Assembly: GCA_963666475.2 (NCBI GenBank)
Contig: CAXXJM010000001.1
Location: 496,001 to 560,000 of the forward strand
From: JBFHIZ01 sp963666475
Lineage (GTDB): Bacteria; Bacillota; Clostridia; Lachnospirales; Lachnospiraceae
Length of the DNA: 64,000 nucleotides
Reading direction: 5' to 3'
Below, in pieces: positions 1 through 7,102 of this stretch. The translations under genes were made by a program, and so were the position numbers. Numbering within the stretch: position 1 is the stretch's first letter; every line of letters begins with the position of its first letter. The notes beneath the pieces were generated by a model. It was given only the letters and a program-made list of their open reading frames with translations. It ran no database searches and was not told the DNA's origin.

Positions 1-1565
1 TGTTTCATTTATCGAGTTTAGGTTTTCGCGGAGAAGCGCTATCATCAATTGCTGCGGTTTCAGAAACGGAAGTTATTACAAAGACAAAAGATGAACTCGT
101 AGGTATTAAATATGAAATATCAGGGGGTAAAGAAGTTGGTCTATTAGAAATTGGGGCACCAAATGGGACCACATTTCTTGTGAAAAATCTGTTTTTTAAT
201 ACACCTGCTCGAAAAGCTTTTATGAAGTCGGAGTCTTCAGAAGCAAAGAATATACAATCTTTAATGGAACGTTTAATGATTTCAAAACCTGAGATTGCTT
301 TTACATTTATTATGAATGGGAAAGTAAAGCTTCAAACAAATGGTACCAAAGATCCAAAACAAGTCATATATCGTCTGTATGGAAAAGAAGTCTATGATGA
401 AGTTTTTTATAAAAATATAAAAAAGGATAATTTTGAAATTCATGCATATCTTGGCACTCCTTCTTTAAGCAGAGGAACAAGAGCTTTTGAACATATGATT
501 GTAAATGGTAGGTATGTAAAAAGCGACATCATTATCAGTGCCATGGAAGAAGCTTATGAAAGTTTTATGATGCAACATAAATTTCCATTTGCACTACTTT
601 ATATTGAGTGCAATCCAGAAGTAATTGATGTAAATATTCATCCAAATAAAAAAGAAATTCGATTTCATCGTGCGGAAGGTCTACATGAAACGGTATTCGA
701 CCTGATTCGACAAGGCATACAAGAACATTCGATGGTTCAGAGAGCACGATTTGAACAGGAAAACACATATAAAACAGAAAAAATCGTACCAACAAAGAAA
801 ATCATTGCTGAGCCTTATGAAGTACATTATCAAGCAAATTTAGAACAAAATCGTGAAGAAAAGCTTGAAGAAAAAGAACCAGAATATGCTATGGAAGCTC
901 CAATATCTATGATTCAACAAATGCTTGTTGGTAAAGAATTGATTCAAGAATCAATATTTGAGTCAGAGGAAATAAATAAGGTACCTGGAGAACTTACAAT
1001 TATTGGTCAGATTTTTGATACATATTGGCTTGTTACGATGCAGGATACGTTATATTTTGTTGATCAACATGCAGCACATGAAAAAGTGAAGTATGAACGA
1101 TTTATGAAACAATTTGAAGAGCGAACATACATTACTCAAAATATTTACCCACCGGTGATACTGACATTAACAGCAGCTGAAACCGAAACCTTGGAACAAT
1201 ATTCTTCCTATTTCAAAGACTTGGGGTTTGTGTTCGAACATTTTGGTGACTCTTCATACGCGATTCGAGAAATTCCGATGGAATTATACAAAAAAAATGA
1301 AAAGGAATTATTTTTGGATATTTTGGATGAACTATCAAGTCGTAGCGTGTCAGCAAATCCAAAAGCGATAACTGATCGTATTGCAAGTATGGCATGTAAA
1401 AGTGCGGTTAAAGGAAATTCTTCGATGAATTTTATGGAAATGGAAGCTTTGGTCCAAGAGCTTATGGAACTTGAAAATCCATTTTTTTGTCCTCATGGTA
1501 GACCAACAATTATTTCTATGACAAAAAAAGAGATTGAGAAAAAGTTTAAACGTATTGTTACGTGA
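1..1565 (+). CDS. mutL: DNA mismatch repair protein MutL (5' end missing)
   Basis: MutL couples MutS mismatch recognition to strand incision. The open frame runs in from the window edge, so about 520 C-terminal residues are seen and the true start lies upstream. The GHKL ATPase part shows the GFRGEAL motif near base 26 and the NTPARKAF motif near base 198. The C-terminal dimerisation domain carries the endonuclease metal motif DQHA-xx-E-xxxx-E near base 1062, then ACKSA and CPHGRPT. This is the nicking MutL type of organisms without MutH. The stop sits just before miaA, so the two are probably co-transcribed. A GTG at 180 opens a shorter frame but lies inside the ATPase domain and is not a start. 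Confidence 0.97.
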   Translation, partial: FHLSSLGFRGEALSSIAAVSETEVITKTKDELVGIKYEISGGKEVGLLEIGAPNGTTFLVKNLFFNTPARKAFMKSESSEAKNIQSLMERLMISKPEIAFTFIMNGKVKLQTNGTKDPKQVIYRLYGKEVYDEVFYKNIKKDNFEIHAYLGTPSLSRGTRAFEHMIVNGRYVKSDIIISAMEEAYESFMMQHKFPFALLYIECNPEVIDVNIHPNKKEIRFHRAEGLHETVFDLIRQGIQEHSMVQRARFEQENTYKTEKIVPTKKIIAEPYEVHYQANLEQNREEKLEEKEPEYAMEAPISMIQQMLVGKELIQESIFESEEINKVPGELTIIGQIFDTYWLVTMQDTLYFVDQHAAHEKVKYERFMKQFEERTYITQNIYPPVILTLTAAETETLEQYSSYFKDLGFVFEHFGDSSYAIREIPMELYKKNEKELFLDILDELSSRSVSANPKAITDRIASMACKSAVKGNSSMNFMEMEALVQELMELENPFFCPHGRPTIISMTKKEIEKKFKRIVT

Positions 1566-1576
1566 TTGTGAGGATT

Positions 1577-2518
1577 ATGAAGAAGCAAAAACTGATTATT
1601 ATTTCAGGGCCAACTGCAGTAGGAAAGTCTGAACTTTCGATTCGATTAGCGAAAGAAATCGGTGGTGAGATTATTTCGGCTGATTCGATGCAAGTCTATC
1701 GAAACATGGATATTGGGACGGCGAAGATTACAAAAGAAGAAATGCAAGGTGTTGCACATCATTTAATTGATGTTTTAGATCCGAAAGAGGATTTTCATGT
1801 AGTGAAATTCCAGGAACTGGCAAAAAATGCGATTGAAGAAATTAATAACCATGGAAAGATACCAATTGTAGTTGGCGGTACTGGGTTTTATATTCAGGCA
1901 TTACTTTATGATATTGATTTTAGAGAAGAAGATAAACAATCCATAGACATGAAATATCAAGATATTTTAGAAAAAGAAGGAAATTCCGCGTTGCATCAGA
2001 GACTTAGAGACGTTGACCCGGTTTCGGCGGATATAATCCATGAAAATAATTCGAAACGTGTCATGAGGGCTTTGGCATTTTTTGAAACGAATGGGCTTCC
2101 AATCTCAAAACATAACCAAATGGAACAGCAAAAGGAAAGTCCGTATGATTTTTCTTACTTTGTAATAACTGATGAACGGGAAGCATTGTATCAAAGGATC
2201 AATCAACGTGTGGATCATATGGTTGAAGCAGGGTTGGTTGATGAAGTAAGAAAGCTCCTAAATAATGGATGTAAACCCGGAAGCGTTGCAATGCAGGGCA
2301 TTGGCTATAAAGAAATAATCTCGTTTTTGCAAAATGAATATTCTTTGGACCGTGCAATCGAGCTAATCAAGCAAGGAAGCAGACACTATGCGAAACGTCA
2401 GCTTACTTGGTTTCGAAGAGAAAAATTTGTGGAATGGATCGATCGAGAATCTTTTTTTCAAGATACAAATTTGATAATCGAATTTATGAAAGATAAAATA
2501 TATAGTAATGGAGAATAA
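1577..2518 (+). CDS. miaA: tRNA dimethylallyltransferase
   Basis: MiaA transfers a dimethylallyl group to N6 of A37 in tRNAs reading codons that begin with U. The 313-residue product has the P-loop GPTAVGKS at the N-terminus, the SADSMQVYR motif that follows it in this family, and the C-terminal RQLTWFRR motif. A GTG at 1562 extends the frame 5 codons upstream into the mutL stop. I prefer the ATG at 1577 because a GAGG lies just before it and the family normally starts a few residues before the P-loop. It follows mutL directly, as in many Firmicutes. Confidence 0.96.
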   Translation: MKKQKLIIISGPTAVGKSELSIRLAKEIGGEIISADSMQVYRNMDIGTAKITKEEMQGVAHHLIDVLDPKEDFHVVKFQELAKNAIEEINNHGKIPIVVGGTGFYIQALLYDIDFREEDKQSIDMKYQDILEKEGNSALHQRLRDVDPVSADIIHENNSKRVMRALAFFETNGLPISKHNQMEQQKESPYDFSYFVITDEREALYQRINQRVDHMVEAGLVDEVRKLLNNGCKPGSVAMQGIGYKEIISFLQNEYSLDRAIELIKQGSRHYAKRQLTWFRREKFVEWIDRESFFQDTNLIIEFMKDKIYSNGE

Positions 2519-2520
2519 AT

Positions 2521-3834
2521 ATGAGTATTATGAAAACTACACAAAATAAGAACACCATGCGTTCTTTTGGGATTAGCGATGAGGTCTTTTTGTATTCCAA
2601 TCAAATCATACAAAAGCTTGAAGATAGATTTGCTGAAATTGACCGAATCGCCGAAGAAAATCAATATAAAGTAATTCAAGCGATGCAAGAATGCAAAGTA
2701 AGTGAAGAATGTTTCAAAGGAACAACTGGGTATGGGTATAATGATTTTGGAAGAGAAAAAATAGAAGAGGTATACGCACATGTGTTTCATACTGAGGATG
2801 CATTAGTTAGACCTCAGATTACCTGTGGGACTCATGCATTGGCACTTGCTTTGTCTAGCAACCTTCGCCCTGGTGACGAATTGCTTTCTCCATGCGGAAA
2901 ACCTTATGATACCTTAGAAGAAGTAATTGGAATTCGCGAATCCATTGGATCTTTAAAAGAATATGGTATTACGTATCGTCAAGTGGATCTTTTAGCTGAT
3001 GGAAGTTTTGATTTTGAACAGATTAAAGCTTCAATAAAAAAAGAAACAAAAATGGTCACAATACAACGATCCAAAGGATATCAAACCAGACCAACCTTAT
3101 CCGTAAAAAAGATAGGCGAATTGATTCGTTTTATTAAAAATTTAAAACCGGATGTAATTTGTTTAGTAGATAATTGTTATGGGGAATTTGTAGAAACCAT
3201 AGAACCGTCCGATGTAGGTGCGGATATGACCGTAGGTTCTTTGATAAAAAATCCTGGAGGTGGACTTGCTCCGATTGGTGGATATATTGCGGGAAAGAAG
3301 AAGTTTATTGAACAGGCTGCTTACCGATTGACTTCTCCGGGTCTTGGTAAAGAGGTAGGGGCATCTCTAGGCGTACTTAAAAGCTTCTATCATGGGTTGT
3401 TTTTGGCACCAACAGTCACTGCTTCCGCATTAAAAGGAGCTGTGTTTGCTGCAAATATCTTCGAGGAATTGGGTTATCCTGTAGTACCTAACAGCAAGGA
3501 ATCAAGGCATGATATTATTCAAGCGGTTACCTTTGGTTCACCAGAAGGAGTCATTGCTTTTTGTCAGGGAATTCAGGCGGCGGCACCCGTAGATTCGTTT
3601 GTGGTTCCGGAACCATGGGATATGCCGGGGTATGACGATCCTGTAATTATGGCTGCAGGAGCTTTTGTGTCTGGTTCATCCATAGAGCTGAGTGCGGATG
3701 GTCCGATTAAGCCTCCATATAGTGTGTTTTTCCAAGGAGGACTAACCTTTCCACACGCTAAACTTGGTATAGTGAAAGCTTTGGAAACGCTTGTTCAACA
3801 AGATATAGTTAAGTTGCCTACGGATGTTTTGTAA
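2521..3834 (+). CDS. Methionine gamma-lyase-family PLP protein (aluminium-resistance family)
   Basis: This 437-residue fold-type I PLP enzyme belongs to the family named methionine gamma-lyase-like or aluminium resistance protein (PF06838). The likely PLP lysine lies in the SLIKNPGGG stretch near base 3244, and the GTHALALAL segment near base 2830 resembles a cofactor phosphate-binding loop. The start ATG at 2521 has GGAG at a normal distance and begins 2 bases after the miaA stop, so it belongs to the mutL-miaA operon. The family is usually found next to miaA in Clostridia. Its true substrate is not settled; C-S lyase activity is a family-level inference. Confidence 0.88.
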   Translation: MSIMKTTQNKNTMRSFGISDEVFLYSNQIIQKLEDRFAEIDRIAEENQYKVIQAMQECKVSEECFKGTTGYGYNDFGREKIEEVYAHVFHTEDALVRPQITCGTHALALALSSNLRPGDELLSPCGKPYDTLEEVIGIRESIGSLKEYGITYRQVDLLADGSFDFEQIKASIKKETKMVTIQRSKGYQTRPTLSVKKIGELIRFIKNLKPDVICLVDNCYGEFVETIEPSDVGADMTVGSLIKNPGGGLAPIGGYIAGKKKFIEQAAYRLTSPGLGKEVGASLGVLKSFYHGLFLAPTVTASALKGAVFAANIFEELGYPVVPNSKESRHDIIQAVTFGSPEGVIAFCQGIQAAAPVDSFVVPEPWDMPGYDDPVIMAAGAFVSGSSIELSADGPIKPPYSVFFQGGLTFPHAKLGIVKALETLVQQDIVKLPTDVL

Positions 3835-3940
3835 ATTATACATGCGATTTTATATACAGTAAAATAAATATATGATAAAATTGAAGTAATGTAATTTTGA
3901 CTGATGGGACGATTTTTAATTGATTATTTTGGATGTGACT

Positions 3941-3956
3941 CTCCTGAACACAGGAG
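3941..3956 (+). promoter_or_regulatory. Hairpin occluding the radC ribosome binding site
   Basis: CTCCTG (3941-3946), loop AACA, CAGGAG (3951-3956). The right arm contains most of the AGGAGG Shine-Dalgarno sequence used by the ATG at 3965. The left arm is a perfect 6-base complement, with one further T-G pair outside it. Folding would hide the ribosome site. Regulatory function is inferred. Confidence 0.45.
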
Positions 3957-3964
3957 GTTCAAAT

Positions 3965-4663
3965 ATGAAAAACAAGAATATCCCAACGACAGAAATTCTT
4001 CCATATGAGAAATTTAAAAAATTTGGTGCAAAGACCTTAATGGATGATGAGCTTCTCGCGATCATTCTTCGTACAGGTACGAAGGGAGAATCCGCAACTT
4101 CTTTAAGCCAGAAGATCTTGTCAATAGACCAAACGCATCAAGGGTTAACTGGATTATACCATATGCTTTTGGATGATTTGATGAAAATCAAAGGAATTGG
4201 TGAAGTAAAAGCTATTCAAATTAAATGTATAGCTGAGTTATCTATGCGAATTGCAGTACAGAGTGCAAGCTGTTCACTGTGTTTCACAGAACCGGAATCA
4301 ATTGCAAACTTATGCATGGAAGAAATGCGGCATTTAGAATTTGAGAGAGTGTTTCTAATATTACTTGATGGAAAAAATGCATTGATTAAGAAAATATGCA
4401 TTTCACAAGGGTCGGTAAATGCGTCCATTGTTTCAACTAGAGAGATATTTATTTATGCATTACAATATGGCGCTTCGTACTTCATTTTGGTACATAATCA
4501 TCCAAGTGGTTCATCAAATCCAAGTCAAGCAGACATATCATTAACAAAAAAAATAATCACAGCATCACATATTATGAATATTCCGCTCATTGACCATATT
4601 ATCATTGGCGATCGGACATATACAAGCCTGGCAGAAGAGGGCTATATTGAAAGGAGAAAATAA
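3965..4663 (+). CDS. radC: RadC family JAB/MPN-domain protein
   Basis: RadC (UPF0758) has an N-terminal helix-hairpin-helix part (MKIKGIGEVKAIQIK near base 4179) and a C-terminal JAB domain. The metal motif H-x-H-x10-D is intact (HNHPSG...QAD near base 4497), with an upstream glutamate in the VFLILLD region. The product has 232 residues. The frame opens at 3920, but the ATG at 3965 is chosen because AGGAGG stands 8 bases before it. The gene directly precedes mreB, as in many bacteria. Its cellular role is unknown; the old DNA-repair label is not supported experimentally. Confidence 0.93.
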   Translation: MKNKNIPTTEILPYEKFKKFGAKTLMDDELLAIILRTGTKGESATSLSQKILSIDQTHQGLTGLYHMLLDDLMKIKGIGEVKAIQIKCIAELSMRIAVQSASCSLCFTEPESIANLCMEEMRHLEFERVFLILLDGKNALIKKICISQGSVNASIVSTREIFIYALQYGASYFILVHNHPSGSSNPSQADISLTKKIITASHIMNIPLIDHIIIGDRTYTSLAEEGYIERRK

Positions 4664-4664
4664 G

Positions 4665-5672
4665 TTGAGTTTAGGAGCTTATGGAATCGATTTAGGAACA
4701 GATAGTATCAAGATTTATTCTTTGCAAAAAGGAAAGATCTACAAAGAAAGAAATATTATTGCAATTGAAAATAAAACAACATTATTTGCATATGGTGATG
4801 AGGCATACGAAATGTATGAAAAAGCACCTTCAAATATTCAGATTTTCAGACCACTTGCAGATGGTGTAATTGGTGATATCAAAAATATGCAAGTCTTGTT
4901 GAAATTGTTTTTAGATAAAATTGCGAAAGGCAACATTCGTCCAGCAGAATATTTTATAGCCATACCATCGGATGTAACAGAAGTAGAACAAAGAGCTTTT
5001 TACGATTTGGTTAAGGCTGCAGGCGTTAAAGCAAAAAAGATATTTGTTGTTGATAAGGCGGTAGCAGATGCTTTAGGAGTCGATGTCAATGTGAAGACTT
5101 CAGAAGGTGTTCTTGTAGTAAATGTAGGTTATGATACTACAGAAGTTTCTATTCTCTCTCTTGGAGGGATTGTATTAAGTAAGTTAATCAAAATGGGCGG
5201 CAAGAAATTTGACGAAACCATTAAGAATGTTGTACGAAAAGAATACGGACTTTTAATTGGTTCAAAATCTGCTGAAAAATTAAAAATATCCTTAAATGAG
5301 ATTGCTGAAAAAAAAGAACAAGCCGTTGTATTTGGTAGAGATATTGTAACCGGTCTTCCAGTTGAGAAAAAAATGAATCCTGAACTTATTTTTGATGCTT
5401 TAGAGGAAAACTATCATATGATCATTGATAGTATCAAAGTGATTTTGGAGCGTACGCCACCTGAGCTATCGGCAGATATTTATAGAAATGGTATTTATCT
5501 GACGGGTGCGGCATCAAGAGTTGTAAATTTAAAAGAGCTTATCAGCAAAGGCACTAATTTACACGTAAATATTACAGAAGATCCAGACCTTAGCGTTACT
5601 AGAGGACTTGAAAAGATTATAAAAAATGATAATTTGAAATCTGTGATTTACGAATTCGAAGGAATGAAATAA
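4665..5672 (+). CDS. mreB: Rod shape-determining protein MreB (divergent)
   Basis: MreB is the actin-like scaffold that guides sidewall synthesis. The 335-residue product has the phosphate-1 motif GIDLGTDS and aligns along its length with MreB. The start is TTG at 4665, one base after the radC stop, with AAGGAGA before it; the upstream frame from 4590 overlaps radC and is not used. Nucleotide-site motifs are unusual: the usual DIGGGTTE is NVGYDTTE, the region of the catalytic glutamate reads VDKAVADALG where IEEP is usual, and the adenosine loop reads TGAASR where TGGGA is usual. It could be a clade-specific MreB or a filament with weak ATPase activity. First gene of the shape operon. Confidence 0.92.
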   Translation: MSLGAYGIDLGTDSIKIYSLQKGKIYKERNIIAIENKTTLFAYGDEAYEMYEKAPSNIQIFRPLADGVIGDIKNMQVLLKLFLDKIAKGNIRPAEYFIAIPSDVTEVEQRAFYDLVKAAGVKAKKIFVVDKAVADALGVDVNVKTSEGVLVVNVGYDTTEVSILSLGGIVLSKLIKMGGKKFDETIKNVVRKEYGLLIGSKSAEKLKISLNEIAEKKEQAVVFGRDIVTGLPVEKKMNPELIFDALEENYHMIIDSIKVILERTPPELSADIYRNGIYLTGAASRVVNLKELISKGTNLHVNITEDPDLSVTRGLEKIIKNDNLKSVIYEFEGMK

Positions 5673-6551
5673 ATGAAGGAACAACCTGTAGCACAAACAA
5701 AAAAAGAACGAAAAAAGCTTCCAGCGAAATATTGGTTAATGATTTTGTCTGTTTTTTGTACAATTACTATGGTCATCACATTTTTTGTTGATGCATCCTA
5801 TATTCCAATTCGAGGTATGATTGGAGAAACTTTGGTTCCGTTTCAAAAAGGAATCACTTCAGTGAGTGTATATATTCAGGATGTTGCAGATAAACTTGGA
5901 AATATGCAAGACTTGATCAATGAAAATGAGTCTTTACGAGAACAACTAGATGCATTAAAGAATGAAAATATATCTTTACAACAAGATTTATTTGAACTAA
6001 ATAAGTTACGAGGTCTTCTTAAACTTGATCAAGAATATCAAGAATATGAGAAGGTTGGAGCAAGAATTATTTCTAAAGATCCGGGAAACTGGTTTTCTTC
6101 TTTTGTCATTGATAAAGGAACGGATGATGGATTAACACTTGACATGAATGTTATGGCAGGGTCAGGGCTTGTTGGTCGAATTGTAGAAATCGGTAAAAGT
6201 TGGTCAAAAGTAGAAGCAATCATTTATGATAACAGCAATGTCTCAGGTTCGGTTTTATCTACGGAAGATAACTTGATTGTTTCGGGTGATTTAGAGCTGA
6301 TGGCAGGTGGAAATATTGCATTTACGCAGTTGGTGGATAGTGATAATATGGTCTCGATTGGAGATAAAATCGTAACTTCTTCCATTTCGGATAAATATCT
6401 GCCAGGGATTTTGATTGGATATATTACATCGATTGATGTGGACTCGAACAATTTGACAAAGTCAGGAACTTTAACACCAGCAGTGGATTTTGAACATTTA
6501 GACGAAGTACTTGTGATATTACAAACAAAGCAACAGATATCCTATGAGTAA
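5673..6551 (+). CDS. mreC: Rod shape-determining protein MreC
   Basis: MreC is a bitopic membrane protein that links the MreB filament to PBP2 and activates it. The 292-residue product has a short basic cytoplasmic tail, one membrane segment at about residues 20-40, a coiled coil rich in Glu, Asn and Leu at about residues 70-115, and a beta-rich extracellular part of the MreC fold. It starts directly at the mreB stop, so translational coupling is likely. Length is normal for the family. Confidence 0.95.
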   Translation: MKEQPVAQTKKERKKLPAKYWLMILSVFCTITMVITFFVDASYIPIRGMIGETLVPFQKGITSVSVYIQDVADKLGNMQDLINENESLREQLDALKNENISLQQDLFELNKLRGLLKLDQEYQEYEKVGARIISKDPGNWFSSFVIDKGTDDGLTLDMNVMAGSGLVGRIVEIGKSWSKVEAIIYDNSNVSGSVLSTEDNLIVSGDLELMAGGNIAFTQLVDSDNMVSIGDKIVTSSISDKYLPGILIGYITSIDVDSNNLTKSGTLTPAVDFEHLDEVLVILQTKQQISYE

Positions 6552-6568
6552 TTTGTAGAAAGGTACTT

Positions 6569-7102
6569 ATGAAGAAAAAATTGATACTTTTTCTTTTCAT
6601 TTTGATATGTTTTATCTTGCAGACAACGGTCTTAAAATATATTTCGTTTGCTGGAATCATTCCGAATATCATGGTCGTTGCAATTGCTTCCTTTGGTTTT
6701 ATGAATGGACGCAAAACTGGATTAATTCTCGGTTTTATTTGTGGTTTTATGATCGATGTTCTGTATGGTTCTTTTTTTGGATTCCATGCACTCATATATA
6801 TGCTTGTTGGATATGGAAATGGAATTTATAGAAGAGCATTTTATCCGGAGGACTTAAAACTTCCTGTAATACTAATATTATTAAGCGATTTATTTGTAGA
6901 GTTTGCAACTTATGTATTTGGATTTTTATTTCGAGGTAGAATTGATTTTGGCCAATACGTAATTCAAATATTTCTGCCAAGCCTGATTTATACAATGCTA
7001 GCAGTATTTGTTATGTATCCTATAATCTTGGCTTTAAATCATTACTTTGAAAATCTTCATAAGAGGAGTGCAAGAAAATTTGGAGAAGAAACAGAAGAAT
7101 AA
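6569..7102 (+). CDS. mreD: Rod shape-determining protein MreD
   Basis: MreD is the integral membrane partner of MreC. The 177-residue product is almost wholly hydrophobic with about five membrane segments and has the family-like FMIDVLYGSFFGFHAL segment near base 6749. An AGAAAGG Shine-Dalgarno precedes the ATG. Its 3' end overlaps the start of the PBP2 gene by about 23 bases, a sign of tight co-expression. Confidence 0.94.
   Translation: MKKKLILFLFILICFILQTTVLKYISFAGIIPNIMVVAIASFGFMNGRKTGLILGFICGFMIDVLYGSFFGFHALIYMLVGYGNGIYRRAFYPEDLKLPVILILLSDLFVEFATYVFGFLFRGRIDFGQYVIQIFLPSLIYTMLAVFVMYPIILALNHYFENLHKRSARKFGEETEE

Noticed and set aside
2458..2790. A 110-codon minus-strand frame over the miaA/lyase junction
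   Set aside because: It covers parts of two well-supported genes on the other strand, has no ribosome site, and its product is a hydrophobic low-complexity read-out of the antisense strand.
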